Positions 26,491-36,146 are shown, counted from the stretch's first letter. The stretch: 64,000 bases of DNA from Chitinophaga pollutisoli (GCF_038396755.1 NZ_CP149822.1:868001-932000), one strand, 5' to 3'. Numbers and translations are program-made. Notes: generated by a model not told the origin, from the letters alone.

Positions 26491-28202
26491 AGCGGGTAAA
26501 ACCGCCAATTCGTCCTGAAATCCTTTGCCGGCAAGCGGTCCATGAGGATGGCGCGTACCATTTCCACCGGCATCGCGTTTTCCCGGATAATGGCGTCGTG
26601 GAAATCGCGGATATTCATTTTCCCGCTGTCCACCAATTCCTTCTTTAACGCTTCAAACTGCAGGCCGCCGATCATATAAGCGATCTGGTACAGCGGCCCG
26701 TACCCGCCGGTAAACGAGCGGCGTACTTCCCCTTCCGCATTGGCGCGTTCATGATTAACACGCTCAACCAGGAAATCGATGCACTGCTGCGGCGTCCATT
26801 TGTGAGTGTGGTAGCTGAGGGAAAAGATGATGCGGGCGCACCGGTGCATCCGCCAGAACAGCATACCCACGCGGTCTTCCGCCGACCGGGGAAATCCTTT
26901 ATCCCATAGCAATCTTTCCCAGTACAACGCCCAGCCTTCCGTCCAGAACGGCGTATCGAAATGGCGGTAAGCCTTGTAGCGGTCGTTCATGAATTGCTGC
27001 AAACCATGCCCGGCCAGCAGCTCGTGGTGCACCACGGCGCGGGCGTAATGGGGATTGTTGCCCCGGATCGACATCATCTTGTCGTCGTGGTTCATCGTAT
27101 TTGTCGGAAAAGCGATCAGCAATTCTTCGCCGCCGAGGAAAAACGGCGCTACCAGTTGCCTTTCGGGCGACAGCATATTCATCCGCCAGGTTTCCTCCGC
27201 CAGCGGCGGCAACGAAATCAGCTGGTGTTGCTTCAGGAAAGCGACGGATTGGTTGTAAAGCTCCAGCATGGCCTCCGGCTGGGAACCCGGCTCCACAGAA
27301 GTGCCTTTCACCTTTTCCATGGCGCCTTTCCAGTTATCGCCGAAACCCATGTCGCGGGAGGCTTTCAGCATCTCCTTTTCGCACCAGGCGAATTCGCGGT
27401 TGGCGATTTCGATCAGTTCGTCGGGAGCATACGGGATCATTTCGTGTAGCAGCAAATCACGGATGGCGGCGTCGCCGATCGGGTTGCCGATGATGCCGGA
27501 GCCATCGTCCTGCTGCGAGGGATTGCGTTTTGCGATTTGCTGAAAAGTGTGGGCATAGCTGTTCAGCAGCGAGTCGAGCTGCCGGTAGGGCGCGGGCATC
27601 CACCAGGAAAACTGCGGGTCGAATCCCGCGTAGAAATCGTAAGTGCTTTTGACGGCATGCTGCAGGCCCCGGGCGATGCCGGCGCCGCGTTGGGCGAGTT
27701 GGGGTGCAAGCGATGTGTCGTTCGCAAGCAGGGCCAGTTGGGAACGGAGGTCCTTCCCTGCCTGGTTCCACGCCGCGGCGAGGGCGCGCGCATCAGGCGT
27801 GAGGCCCCTGCGCCTGCGGGCTTCGGCGGCATATAGCGAATCCGCGAAAGGGAAGTAACGCTTCACGTCATCGAATTCCTTCTTTTCCTGTGCCAGCGCC
27901 TGCCGCTCCTGCAGCAGGTTGCGGCGAAAGAGCACATAATCCGCCCGCGTGCCCACGGGCAGGCGTTCCCAGTCGAGGGCGGAAAGCCGCTGCAGGTAAT
28001 CGGCCTGCAGCTTTTCGAGCCGCTGGCGACGCTCCGGGGAATTGCGCACGGCATAAAAGCGTTGCATGCTACCGCGGTCGGCATCGTACTGCACCATGAT
28101 ATTATTGACTTCGCTGGTTTGTGCGTAGAGATCGGTATCAGGCCGTTGCGCGGAGGCGGTGACCGCAATGGTTAGCAGGCAGCAGGTAAAGAAATGTTTC
28201 AT
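26487..28202 (-). CDS. DUF885-family putative zinc metallopeptidase
   Basis: A 571-residue exported protein with a signal peptide (MKHFFTCCLLTIAVTASAQ). The DUF885 hallmarks are the HHELLAGHGLQQ metal site (HExxxGH) and TEGWALYWERLLWDKG with a third-ligand Glu. The fold is mostly helical. No substrate is established for the family; peptide hydrolysis is inferred from the motif. It lies downstream of the GH109-like gene on the same strand, beyond a hairpin terminator. Confidence 0.88.
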   Translation of the reverse strand: MKHFFTCCLLTIAVTASAQRPDTDLYAQTSEVNNIMVQYDADRGSMQRFYAVRNSPERRQRLEKLQADYLQRLSALDWERLPVGTRADYVLFRRNLLQERQALAQEKKEFDDVKRYFPFADSLYAAEARRRRGLTPDARALAAAWNQAGKDLRSQLALLANDTSLAPQLAQRGAGIARGLQHAVKSTYDFYAGFDPQFSWWMPAPYRQLDSLLNSYAHTFQQIAKRNPSQQDDGSGIIGNPIGDAAIRDLLLHEMIPYAPDELIEIANREFAWCEKEMLKASRDMGFGDNWKGAMEKVKGTSVEPGSQPEAMLELYNQSVAFLKQHQLISLPPLAEETWRMNMLSPERQLVAPFFLGGEELLIAFPTNTMNHDDKMMSIRGNNPHYARAVVHHELLAGHGLQQFMNDRYKAYRHFDTPFWTEGWALYWERLLWDKGFPRSAEDRVGMLFWRMHRCARIIFSLSYHTHKWTPQQCIDFLVERVNHERANAEGEVRRSFTGGYGPLYQIAYMIGGLQFEALKKELVDSGKMNIRDFHDAIIRENAMPVEMVRAILMDRLPAKDFRTNWRFYPL

Positions 28203-28223
28203 AAGGGGAAGCAGGATGGAGGT

Positions 28224-28254
28224 AAAAAAAGCGCTCCCCGGGAATGGAGAGCGC
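28224..28254 (-). terminator. Rho-independent terminator
   Basis: On the minus strand, GCGCTCTCC pairs with GGGGAGCGC (within 28231-28254) and is followed by T7. It ends the GH109-like gene and lies just before the DUF885 start codon. Confidence 0.8.
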
Positions 28255-28278
28255 CAGACTATGGTATGATGTGCGGGA

Positions 28279-29742
28279 TTAGTGCACGTTCAGTTGCTTG
28301 GAATCGCTCTTCTTTTCCACGCCGATCACACCCGTGGTACCACCGCCCTTCAGCGTCAGTTCTACCGGTGCGTTCGTTTTCCAGGAACCGCGGGTGAAGT
28401 CGGGGATATCCACGCTGTTGGAGCGTTTGGACAGCGACTTCTCGCTCAGCGGGAAGATGCAGCTCCACGAAGCGGCGTCGTAAACGTCCTGATCCAGGGC
28501 CAGCCCGTTGCGGAGGCAATCGATCAGGCGCCAGTCCATCATGAAGTCCATACCCCCGTGGCCGCCGATCTGCTTGGCCATTTCTCCGATCTTTTGAACG
28601 ATCTCGGGCGTGTATTGGTCGTAGAGTTTTTTCAGTTCTTCTTCTTTGATCCAGCTGTGGCCGAAAGCGATGCGCTCGGGGCTGGGCCATTTGCTGGCTA
28701 CGCCTTTGGTGCCGCTCACGAGGTGGATGCGGGAGTAAGGGCGCGGGGAAGTCACATCATGCTGCAGCATCAGGGTTTTGCCTTTGGCGGTTTTGATGGT
28801 GGTGGTGCTCATCTGGCCGCGGTAGTTCTTGCCTACGAATTCGTTATAGAACGGATCGGTGGCGGCAAGTTCCTTCGCCATGTTGCCCATCATGAAATCG
28901 TTGCTGGACATGGATACGAGGTAATCCATTTTGTCGCCGCGGTTGATGTTCATGCATTGTGCGATGGGCCCGAGGCCGTGTGTCGGGTAGAGGTTACCGT
29001 TGTGGGCGATATTCTCGCGGAGGCGCCACATGTTCTGGTAGCCATTTTTGGAGAAGTTAAGATCGCGGAGGTCGTGGATGTACGCGCCTTCGGCGTGTAC
29101 TACTTCACCGAAGAGGCCCTGGCGCGCCATGTTGAGGGTCAGCAGCTCGAAGAAGTCGTAGCAGCAGTTCTCCAGCATCATGCAATGCTTTTTGGTACGC
29201 TCGGAGGTTTCCACGAGTTTCCAGCAGTCTTCCAGCGTTAATGCGATGGGCACTTCGGAAGCGGCGTGGGCGCCGTGCTCCATGGCATAGAGGGCCATGG
29301 GCGTGTGGAGATCCCAGGGTGAGGTGATATACACGAGATCCAGCTTTTCCTTGTCGATCATTTCCTTCCAGCCGTTTTCGCCGGAATATTCCTTTGCCGC
29401 GGGGCGGCCGGATTTGGTAACGATAGCGTTGGATTTTGTGGCGCGTTCGGGCATGAGATCGCAGAGGGCAACGATTTCAACGCCGTCGATATATGACATG
29501 CGCTGTACCGCGCCGGGGCCGCGCATACCCTGGCCGATGAAGCCGATGCGCACCTTATCGATCTTCGGAGCGGCATATCCGCTCATATTGAAGCGCTGTC
29601 CTTTTTTGGACTGATCCAGGGCGCGTTTCAATTCCGCGTCGGTTGGAACGGCTGCTGTGGATGCGAAAGACGGGATGCCGGTCATCAGTGCGCCGGAACC
29701 GATCGCCAGGTGGCGAAGAAAATTTCTCCGATTTGAACTCAT
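28279..29742 (-). CDS. Gfo/Idh/MocA oxidoreductase, GH109-like glycosidase
   Basis: A 487-residue exported protein with a twin-arginine-like leader (RRNFLRHLAIGSGALM) and an N-terminal NAD-binding Rossmann fold (GFIGQGMRGPGAV). Sequence typical of glycoside hydrolase family 109 (NAD-dependent alpha-N-acetylgalactosaminidase) is visible: HTPMALYAMEHGAHAASEVP, LENCCYDFFELLTLNMARQG, NLYPTHGLGPIAQCMNINRG and DYLVSMSSN. Tat export with bound NAD is usual for this family. The start at 29742 gives the Tat motif at the N-terminus, whereas the longer frame does not. Specificity for GalNAc is inferred from family resemblance. Confidence 0.88.
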   Translation of the reverse strand: MSSNRRNFLRHLAIGSGALMTGIPSFASTAAVPTDAELKRALDQSKKGQRFNMSGYAAPKIDKVRIGFIGQGMRGPGAVQRMSYIDGVEIVALCDLMPERATKSNAIVTKSGRPAAKEYSGENGWKEMIDKEKLDLVYITSPWDLHTPMALYAMEHGAHAASEVPIALTLEDCWKLVETSERTKKHCMMLENCCYDFFELLTLNMARQGLFGEVVHAEGAYIHDLRDLNFSKNGYQNMWRLRENIAHNGNLYPTHGLGPIAQCMNINRGDKMDYLVSMSSNDFMMGNMAKELAATDPFYNEFVGKNYRGQMSTTTIKTAKGKTLMLQHDVTSPRPYSRIHLVSGTKGVASKWPSPERIAFGHSWIKEEELKKLYDQYTPEIVQKIGEMAKQIGGHGGMDFMMDWRLIDCLRNGLALDQDVYDAASWSCIFPLSEKSLSKRSNSVDIPDFTRGSWKTNAPVELTLKGGGTTGVIGVEKKSDSKQLNVH

Positions 29743-29897
29743 AATGAAATAGGTTGAGCTTATTGACAATAAAGAGCCGGTTAAATTAATAAAGATTTCC
29801 GCTTTTTTCAGAAAACCTCCATTAACGGTGAAAATTCTGGAAGAAATGCGCCATCGGGTGGATAGGCAGCTGATGGGAATGCCGGGCGGTATTTGCC

Positions 29898-30602
29898 TCA
29901 GATGAGCGACAGGTTGCCGCCGGGCGCCATTTCGTAAGGCTCGTGGCCGGCTTTGAAGATCCTCGCGCTGAGGGGGCCGCGCAGGGCGATCTCCGTACCT
30001 TTCACTTCTATCCAGCTGCCTTCGCGCAGGCCCACCACGGGAACGTGCTGCTGCGTATGGAACTCCCGGATGCGGGTTTCCCGGGATTCGCCCATATGGC
30101 CGGAATCAGGGAACGGGTCGAGATAGTGGGGATTGAGGTTGAAGGGGACCAGGTTCATCGTCTGGAAGCTGGACGGGTACACGATCGGCATATCATTGGT
30201 GGTTTGCATATTGACGCCGCCGATATTGCTGCCGGCGCTCGTGCCCAGGTAAGGCTTCCCTCCTTCCACTTCGGCGGCCAGCAGGTCCATGAGCTTTTGC
30301 CCGTGCAGTTGCTTCACGAGGAGAAAGGTATTGCCGCCGCCGGTAAAGTACCCCGCCGCATGGCGGATGGCCACTTCAGGATCTTTGAACGTATGCAGTC
30401 CTTTAACCCTGATGCCCCAGTTCCCAAAGGCCACCGCGGCGCGGGCGGTGTATTCGTCATGGGAAATGCCGCCGGGGCGGGCATACGGGATAAATACGAT
30501 TTCCGGGATGCCGGCGAACAATTCGCGGATGGCCGGCTCCAGGTAAGCAAGGTATTCCTGTCCGAACAAAGTCGATGTACTGGCTAAAATGATCTTTCGC
30601 AT
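29898..30602 (-). CDS. pepE: Dipeptidase E (peptidase S51 family)
   Basis: A 234-residue cytoplasmic serine peptidase with nucleophile Ser122 in GTSAGSNIGG and the surrounding FTGGGNTFLLVKQL. NLVPFNLNPHYLDPFP carries the His region. PepE cleaves Asp-Xaa dipeptides. The frame extends upstream to 30707, but the extra 35 codons lie in the divergent promoter region toward map. MRKIILAST at 30602 matches the normal N-terminus and length. Confidence 0.92.
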   Translation of the reverse strand: MRKIILASTSTLFGQEYLAYLEPAIRELFAGIPEIVFIPYARPGGISHDEYTARAAVAFGNWGIRVKGLHTFKDPEVAIRHAAGYFTGGGNTFLLVKQLHGQKLMDLLAAEVEGGKPYLGTSAGSNIGGVNMQTTNDMPIVYPSSFQTMNLVPFNLNPHYLDPFPDSGHMGESRETRIREFHTQQHVPVVGLREGSWIEVKGTEIALRGPLSARIFKAGHEPYEMAPGGNLSLI

Positions 30603-30713
30603 ATCCCGAAAATACGACTCCGGCGCCAAACGGGAAAATCCCGTATGGGCAGTATTGCCTACGCAATAAAGGGCAGGATTCCGTAAATTGCAGGGAACAG
30701 CAAACATCAGCCC

Positions 30714-31478
30714 ATGTCAATAACGAACGAACAGGAAATGCAAGGCATGCGGGCGGCCGGAGAAGCGGTGGCCCTCACCCTGAAAGCCATGCGGGAATAT
30801 GCCCGCCCGGGTATGTCTACCGGTGAGCTGGACGAGTTCGGCAATGCCGTACTGGCCTCTTTCGGAGCGAAGAGCGCGCCGAAGCTCACTTATGGGTTCC
30901 CCGGCTGGACCTGCATCTCCGTCAACAACGAAATTGCCCATGGCATACCATCCGACAAACGCATCATGACAGAGGGCGACCTGCTGAACATAGACGTTTC
31001 CGCGGAACTGGACGGCTTTTGGGCGGACAACGGCGGTTCGTTCGTGCTCGGGCAAGACATTCACGGCCATCAGAAGCTGGTGGACGCTTCCCGGGAGATT
31101 CTCCGCAAAGCGATCGACAGCATCCGCGATGGCGTGAAGATCGCGGAGATCGGCGGGCTGATAGAATTCGAGGCGAAGAAAAGAGGATACCGCGTGATCG
31201 AAAACCTCACCGGCCACGGCGTGGGCCGCAGCCTGCATGAAGAGCCGCATTCCATCGCCAATTATTACGATAAGTACAACCGCGCGAGATTCCGCAAGAA
31301 TGGTGTGGTAGCGATAGAAACATTTATTTCCACCCGGGCCACCTGGGCGTATGAGAATGGCGATGGCTGGACGTTGCAGACCAAAGACGGCAGCTTCGTG
31401 GCGCAACACGAGCATACTCTCATGGTTACCGACGGCGTTCCGGTGCTTTTTACTTCCGGTAATGACATCTGGAATTGA
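30714..31478 (+). CDS. map: Type I methionine aminopeptidase
   Basis: A 254-residue metallopeptidase that removes N-terminal Met from new proteins. It has the pita-bread fold signatures NIDVSAELDGFWADNGG (metal Asp pair), GHGVGRSLHEEP (metal His and substrate His), AIETFIS (Glu) and AQHEHTLMVT (Glu). The CISVNNEIAHGIPS segment with the conserved His is also present. It is divergent from pepE and ends before a strong terminator with an unusual nested palindrome. Confidence 0.95.
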   Translation: MSITNEQEMQGMRAAGEAVALTLKAMREYARPGMSTGELDEFGNAVLASFGAKSAPKLTYGFPGWTCISVNNEIAHGIPSDKRIMTEGDLLNIDVSAELDGFWADNGGSFVLGQDIHGHQKLVDASREILRKAIDSIRDGVKIAEIGGLIEFEAKKRGYRVIENLTGHGVGRSLHEEPHSIANYYDKYNRARFRKNGVVAIETFISTRATWAYENGDGWTLQTKDGSFVAQHEHTLMVTDGVPVLFTSGNDIWN

Positions 31479-31498
31479 GTAAACGAAGATATTGGTGA

Positions 31499-31571
31499 GG
31501 CGCCCCCGGCCTGTACTGCCCCAAAAAGTTGGACACTTTTGGGGGCACTTCAAGCCGGGGGCGCCTTTTTT
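31499..31571 (+). terminator. Terminator of map with a nested IS3-like palindrome
   Basis: The outer arms GGCGCCCCCGGC (31499-31510) and GCCGGGGGCGCC (31554-31565) are perfect and followed by T6, forming a strong rho-independent terminator. Inside the loop is a second palindrome, GCCCCAAAAAGT (31518-31529) with ACTTTTGGGGGC (31535-31546), having one mismatch. The text CTGCCCCAAAAAGTTGGACA resembles terminal inverted repeats of IS3-family elements. Confidence 0.7.
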
Positions 31572-31667
31572 ATTGCGTTGAAGATTCATCGGCTGAAAAT
31601 ACACAATCGGTTTTCCCAGATCATATCAAAAAACTATCTGATTCCGGCAAAAAACCATCTGGCGCTT

Positions 31668-31681
31668 TGCAAACGTTTGCA
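31668..31681. promoter_or_regulatory. LacI/CcpA-type operator palindrome
   Basis: TGCAAACGTTTGCA is a perfect 14-base palindrome with a central CG, matching the general LacI-family operator pattern TGnAAnCGnTnnCA. It lies 129 bases before the PL6 lyase start codon. A LacI-type repressor or activator encoded elsewhere is the likely binder. Confidence 0.6.
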
Positions 31682-31810
31682 TACATTCGGAAGACATTTC
31701 ACCGCGTTATGAAAACATCCCTGCGGCATACGGTTTCGCACCTGCCCTGAACGTTCCGTCATCTTCCCGTCTGCATGACCTTTTTCTTTTCATCACCCAA
31801 AATTCCACTT

Positions 31811-33984
31811 ATGCGAAAATGTTACCTATGGCTGCTTTGCCTGCAAATCCTATGGACGGGCGCTTCGGCCATCGACCGCAACGTGTCTGATATGACGGGG
31901 CTCAACAGCGCCATCGCGGCCGCCCAGCCCGGCGACCGCATCATCCTGCAAAACGGCACCTGGAACAATGCCGCCATTACGTTCAGTTCCTCCGGCACCG
32001 AAGCCGCACCCATCCAGCTGCGCGCCCAAACACCCGGAGGCGTCACCTTCACCGGCAATTCCACCCTCAACGTCACCGGCGCGTATCTCGTGGTGCATGG
32101 CTTCAAATGGACCAACGGCACCGTTACCGGCAACGTGGTCACCATTCGCGGGAGTTACAACCGCATCACCCAGTGCGCCATCATCAACTTCAATTCCGGC
32201 TCCAAATGGATGGTGCTCGATGGCCTCCGCGCCCGCCTCGATCACTGCCATTTCGAAGTCAAAAACACCGTAGACCCCACGCTGCAGATAGAAGTGCGGG
32301 ATCAGACGGCCGATTATCACATAGTGGAATACAACCACTTTTCCCGACGCCCGCCGTTGGGCGTTAATGGCGGCGAAACGGTGCGGGTAGGGTATTCCGG
32401 ACAGATGGACAACATCTCGCGGACACTCTTCCAATACAACCTGTTCCGCGAATGCGACGGCGAAAACGAGATCATTTCCAACAAAAGCGCCGAAAACCTG
32501 TACCGCTACAATACTTTCCGGCGTTCGGAGGGGCAATTCTGCTTCCGCCACGGCGACCGCAACATCCTGTACGCCAATTGGTTCCTCGGCGAAGGAAAAG
32601 CGAAAACGGGCGGCGTCCGCGTGATCGGTTCGCAGAATTACATCATCAACAACTTCTTTTACGGCCTAGACGCGGCCAATTCCACCGGCGATGCCGTGAT
32701 TATCCTGCAAAAAGGGCAGACTTACGCCTCGGGGGAAGTACGCTTCAACCCGCAGATCAACGGTTGCGTGATCGCTTACAATACCATCGGCGAATATACC
32801 AGCGGGCGCGCCATCGATCTCAACAACGGGTCGCGGCCTTTGTCGCCAATGGGCGTGGTGGTCGCCAATAATATCGCCGTGGATGCGAACCAGTCGCTGG
32901 TCGCCAATAACCTCACCGGTTCCGAAACCTGGATGGGCAACATCTTTTCCGGCACCCTCGGCATTACCAACCCCGGCGGCATTACGATGGCCAATCCGCA
33001 GTTGGAATCGGCCGGGAGCTGGCGGATCGGGGCTGCCAGTCCCGCCATCGATGCCGGTGTTGGCGGATGGGGCTCGCTGCTCAATATCTCCGGCCTGCCG
33101 GCAGACGTGAATGTTTCCCTGGACATCGACGGGCAAACGCGCAGCAGTTCGAAAGACGTTGGCGCGGATGAGCGCACTTCCGGAGCCGTAGTGAACCATC
33201 CACTCGATTCGATGGACGTAGGCCCGGCCTGGCTGGGCGGCCCTCCCGATCCGGATGCCCCTCCCGCCCTGGCGAATCTCGCACTCCAAAAACAGTAACG
33301 GCCAGCAGCGCGCCCCAGCCCGAGAATCCGGCAGCGGATGCGGTAGACGGGGATGTGAACACCCGCTGGTCAGCCAGTGTTTATCCGCAGTGGCTCGAAG
33401 TCGATCTTGGCGCCGTTTACGACATTTCAAAAACGGAAGTGGTGTGCCTGAACGACAGGGCCTACCAGTTCACCCTCCAATCCAAAACCACATCCGGCGG
33501 CAGTTTCACGCAGATCGTGAACCGTTCGGCCAATACCAAGGGTGGTTCCGCGGCATCGCCCATAACGGACAACTTCGGTCCGGTAGCGGCAAGGTATGTC
33601 CGCATCACGGTAACCGGCGCTGCGGATTATACCGGCACCTGGGCCAGTATCGCGGAATTGCGCGTGTTCGGAGAAAGTACGCCCCTCGTGCTGATGGCCC
33701 GGAAGCTGCCGGAGGAGAAAACTGCGGAGGCAGGGTTGCAAGTGTATCCGAATCCTGTAACCGCCGGCGCTTCCACGATAAGGTACACACTCCCGGAAGC
33801 GGCGCAGGTGCAGATTTCGGTATTTAACATGAACGGGCAAACGCAAAACATCCTCAACGCCCGGCAGGACGCGGGCGAGCATACCCTTCGCTGGCCGCAA
33901 TCGCCCCAGCCCGCGGGCGTGTACATCCTCCGAATGAAAGCGGGAAGGATGGAAAAGCAGGTCAGGCTGGTAGTGGCGCGATAG
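31811..33984 (+). pseudogene. PL6 polysaccharide lyase with F5/8C and T9SS domains, frame broken once
   Basis: The first frame (to 33298) encodes a signal peptide and a parallel beta-helix lyase of family PL6 (alginate lyase/chondroitinase B type). The catalytic neighbourhood is NEIISNKSAENLYRYNTFRR with Lys, then QFCFRHGDRN with Arg. The second frame (to 33984) encodes an F5/8 type C discoidin domain (TRWSASVYPQWLEVDLGAVY) and a type IX secretion sorting domain (LQVYPNPVTAG; GVYILRMKAG). One extra A in A5 at 33288-33292 joins them as NLALQKTVTASSAPQPENPA, the normal start of the F5/8C domain, giving 724 residues. Secretion by T9SS is expected. Alginate or a glycosaminoglycan is the probable substrate. 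Confidence 0.88.
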
Positions 33985-34007
33985 TCAACGGGTTACAACA
34001 AATCAAG

Positions 34008-34040
34008 CGGGGCACGGTGAAAATACCGGCCCCGTTTTTT
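34008..34040 (+). terminator. Rho-independent terminator after the PL6 gene
   Basis: CGGGGCACGGT (34008-34018) pairs with ACCGGCCCCG (34025-34034), followed by T6. Confidence 0.85.
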
Positions 34041-34065
34041 ATCTTGACTCAAATTCCCCCTTCCC

Positions 34066-35244
34066 ATGACCCTCACGCAAAGAATCGCTTCTATCGATAT
34101 CACGCGCGCACTCACGATGACGCTCATGATCTTCGTCAACGACCTCTGGACCCTCCATGACATTCCCGGCTGGCTGGGGCATACGCAGCCGCAGGAAGAC
34201 GGGATGGGCCTGGCGGACACCGTTTTTCCCGCGTTCCTCTTCATCGTAGGCATGAGCCTGCCTTATGCCGTGGCCAACCGCATCCGGAAGGGAGATAATA
34301 CCTGGGCGCTGCTGCGGCATGCGCTCGAGCGGGGGGTTGCGCTGCTTGTGATGGGCGTGGTGCTGGTGAACGGCGAAAACCTGAACGAAAGCGCCACGGG
34401 GCTTTCGCGCGGGGTGTGGAACGTGATCGCCTGCACGTCGTTTATCCTCATCTGGAATCAATACCCTGAAAACTGGCCGAATGTCAGGAAATATGTGCTC
34501 AAAGCGCTGGGCATCGCCGGGTTGCTGTTGCTGGTGTATGTATGCCGGGGCGGCGACGGCTCCCAGGGATTCTCCAAACACTGGTGGGGCATCCTGGGGC
34601 TGATCGGCTGGTCGTATCTCGTGGCTTCGGTGGCGTATATCCTCGGGCAGGGCAAATTTGCGGTGTTGCTGGGAGCCTGGGCGGTGTGCATGGCATTGAA
34701 TATCGCGGCGCATGGGGGGCTTATTCCCGGCGGGCATTGGCTGCGCGCCTGGCTCGGCCCGGTGGGTGATGGCGGATTGGCGGCCCTGGTGCTGGGAGGC
34801 GCCATCACGTCCATGATTTTCCGGCGTTTCTCGGCCGGAACACGCTCCGTTTCCGTTATTGGATGGTTAACATTGATAGCAGCGGGGCTCGTGGCCGCGG
34901 GAATCCTTACACGGCCGTACTGGGGGATTTCGAAAGTGATGGTAACGCCCAGCTGGGTATTCATTTGCAGTGGCATTACGATCGCGGTGTTTGCGCTGGT
35001 GTACTGGATCGCCGATTTGCTGGGAAAGGCAGATGTATTCCGCGTTATCCGGCCGGCGGGCACCGACACGCTGCTGTGTTACCTCCTGCCGTATTACGCC
35101 TATGCGTTGATGGGAATGCTGTCGATCCCGATGATGTTCCCGCTGGGCGGCGGCGCCGGCTTGCTGAAATCGCTGGCCTTTGCACTGATTATCGTACAGA
35201 TAACGGGATGGATCAGCAGAAGGGGAATCCGGTTGAAACTGTAA
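34066..35244 (+). CDS. DUF5009/HGSNAT-like membrane acyltransferase
   Basis: A 392-residue polytopic protein with about ten hydrophobic segments. The N-terminal RIASIDITRALTMTLMIFVN and the following GLADTVFPAFLFIVGMSLPY are typical of the heparan-alpha-glucosaminide N-acetyltransferase/NagX superfamily (DUF5009/DUF1624). Such proteins transfer acetyl groups to amino sugars across the membrane. Its place between a lyase and an aldose-epimerase-like gene supports a carbohydrate role. The substrate is unknown. Confidence 0.85.
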   Translation: MTLTQRIASIDITRALTMTLMIFVNDLWTLHDIPGWLGHTQPQEDGMGLADTVFPAFLFIVGMSLPYAVANRIRKGDNTWALLRHALERGVALLVMGVVLVNGENLNESATGLSRGVWNVIACTSFILIWNQYPENWPNVRKYVLKALGIAGLLLLVYVCRGGDGSQGFSKHWWGILGLIGWSYLVASVAYILGQGKFAVLLGAWAVCMALNIAAHGGLIPGGHWLRAWLGPVGDGGLAALVLGGAITSMIFRRFSAGTRSVSVIGWLTLIAAGLVAAGILTRPYWGISKVMVTPSWVFICSGITIAVFALVYWIADLLGKADVFRVIRPAGTDTLLCYLLPYYAYALMGMLSIPMMFPLGGGAGLLKSLAFALIIVQITGWISRRGIRLKL

Positions 35245-35249
35245 ATTTG
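35242..35249 (+). promoter_or_regulatory. Promoter -7 box overlapping the acyltransferase stop
   Basis: TAAATTTG matches TAnnTTTG, overlaps the upstream stop codon and lies four bases before the ATG at 35254. It would give a leaderless or near-leaderless transcript. It may instead be fortuitous, since the two genes could be one operon. Confidence 0.3.
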
Positions 35250-35253
35250 TAGT

Positions 35254-36123
35254 ATGATAACCATAGCGAATGAAATACTGGCCGTGCAGATCAGTCCTAA
35301 AGGCGCTGAGCTGCAGGGCATCCAACGGAAAGATAACCAACTCGAATACCTCTGGAGCGGCGACGCCGCCTTTTGGGGAAAGAAGAGCCCGGTCCTGTTT
35401 CCCATCGTGGGCGGACTGAAAAACAACCAATACCGGTTTGAAGGGAAGACATATGAACTGGGGCGCCATGGCTTCGCGCGCGACAGGGAATTTGAGCTGG
35501 CGGAGCAAACGCCCAACTCGGCGACTTTCGTTTTGACGGATGACGCGGAAACCTTGCAGCGTTATCCGTTCCCGTTTACGCTGGGCATCCGGTATGAGGT
35601 GCGCGACGCTACGCTGTCGGTAAAGTACACGGTGCAGAACACGGGCGACCGTTCCATGTATTTTTCTGTCGGCGCGCATCCAGCTTTCAGGGTACCGCTG
35701 GCGGAGGGGACGGAATATTCCGATTACCATTTATATTTCAACAACACAGAAAACGCCGGTTTATGGCCCCTTTCGCCGGAAGGGCAAATTCAGGAAGAGC
35801 CCGTGGCGTTTTTCGACAATACGCAGGAGCTGCCGCTGACAAAGGAATTGTTTTATAAAGACGCCCTGGTTTTCAAGCACCTCGCCTCCAATTCCATTTC
35901 CGTTCGCAGCGGAAAAACGCCCCATGGGCTTGAGCTCCGCTTTCCGGGGTTCCCGTATATGGGGATCTGGGCGGCGAAGGATGCGAACTTCGTTTGCATT
36001 GAGCCCTGGTGCGGGATCGCGGACGCCGTGAACGCCAGCGGGGAATTGCGGGAGAAGGAAGGCATTATCGAACTGGCGCCCGAAGGAATCTTCCAGCGGG
36101 AGTGGTCCGCTATTTTTTTCTAA
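35254..36123 (+). CDS. Aldose 1-epimerase-family protein (LacX-like)
   Basis: A 289-residue galactose-mutarotase-like beta-sandwich protein without a signal peptide. The opening TIANEILAVQISPKGAELQG, then YLWSGDAAFWGKKSPVLFPI, and the later SVGAHPAFRVPL (His) with CIEPWCGIAD (Glu) are typical of the YeaD/LacX branch. These act on phosphorylated or free aldoses in the cytoplasm. It starts 9 bases after the acyltransferase gene, so co-transcription is likely. Confidence 0.9.
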   Translation: MITIANEILAVQISPKGAELQGIQRKDNQLEYLWSGDAAFWGKKSPVLFPIVGGLKNNQYRFEGKTYELGRHGFARDREFELAEQTPNSATFVLTDDAETLQRYPFPFTLGIRYEVRDATLSVKYTVQNTGDRSMYFSVGAHPAFRVPLAEGTEYSDYHLYFNNTENAGLWPLSPEGQIQEEPVAFFDNTQELPLTKELFYKDALVFKHLASNSISVRSGKTPHGLELRFPGFPYMGIWAAKDANFVCIEPWCGIADAVNASGELREKEGIIELAPEGIFQREWSAIFF

Positions 36124-36146
36124 GCAATCAAACGTAGCCATTAACA

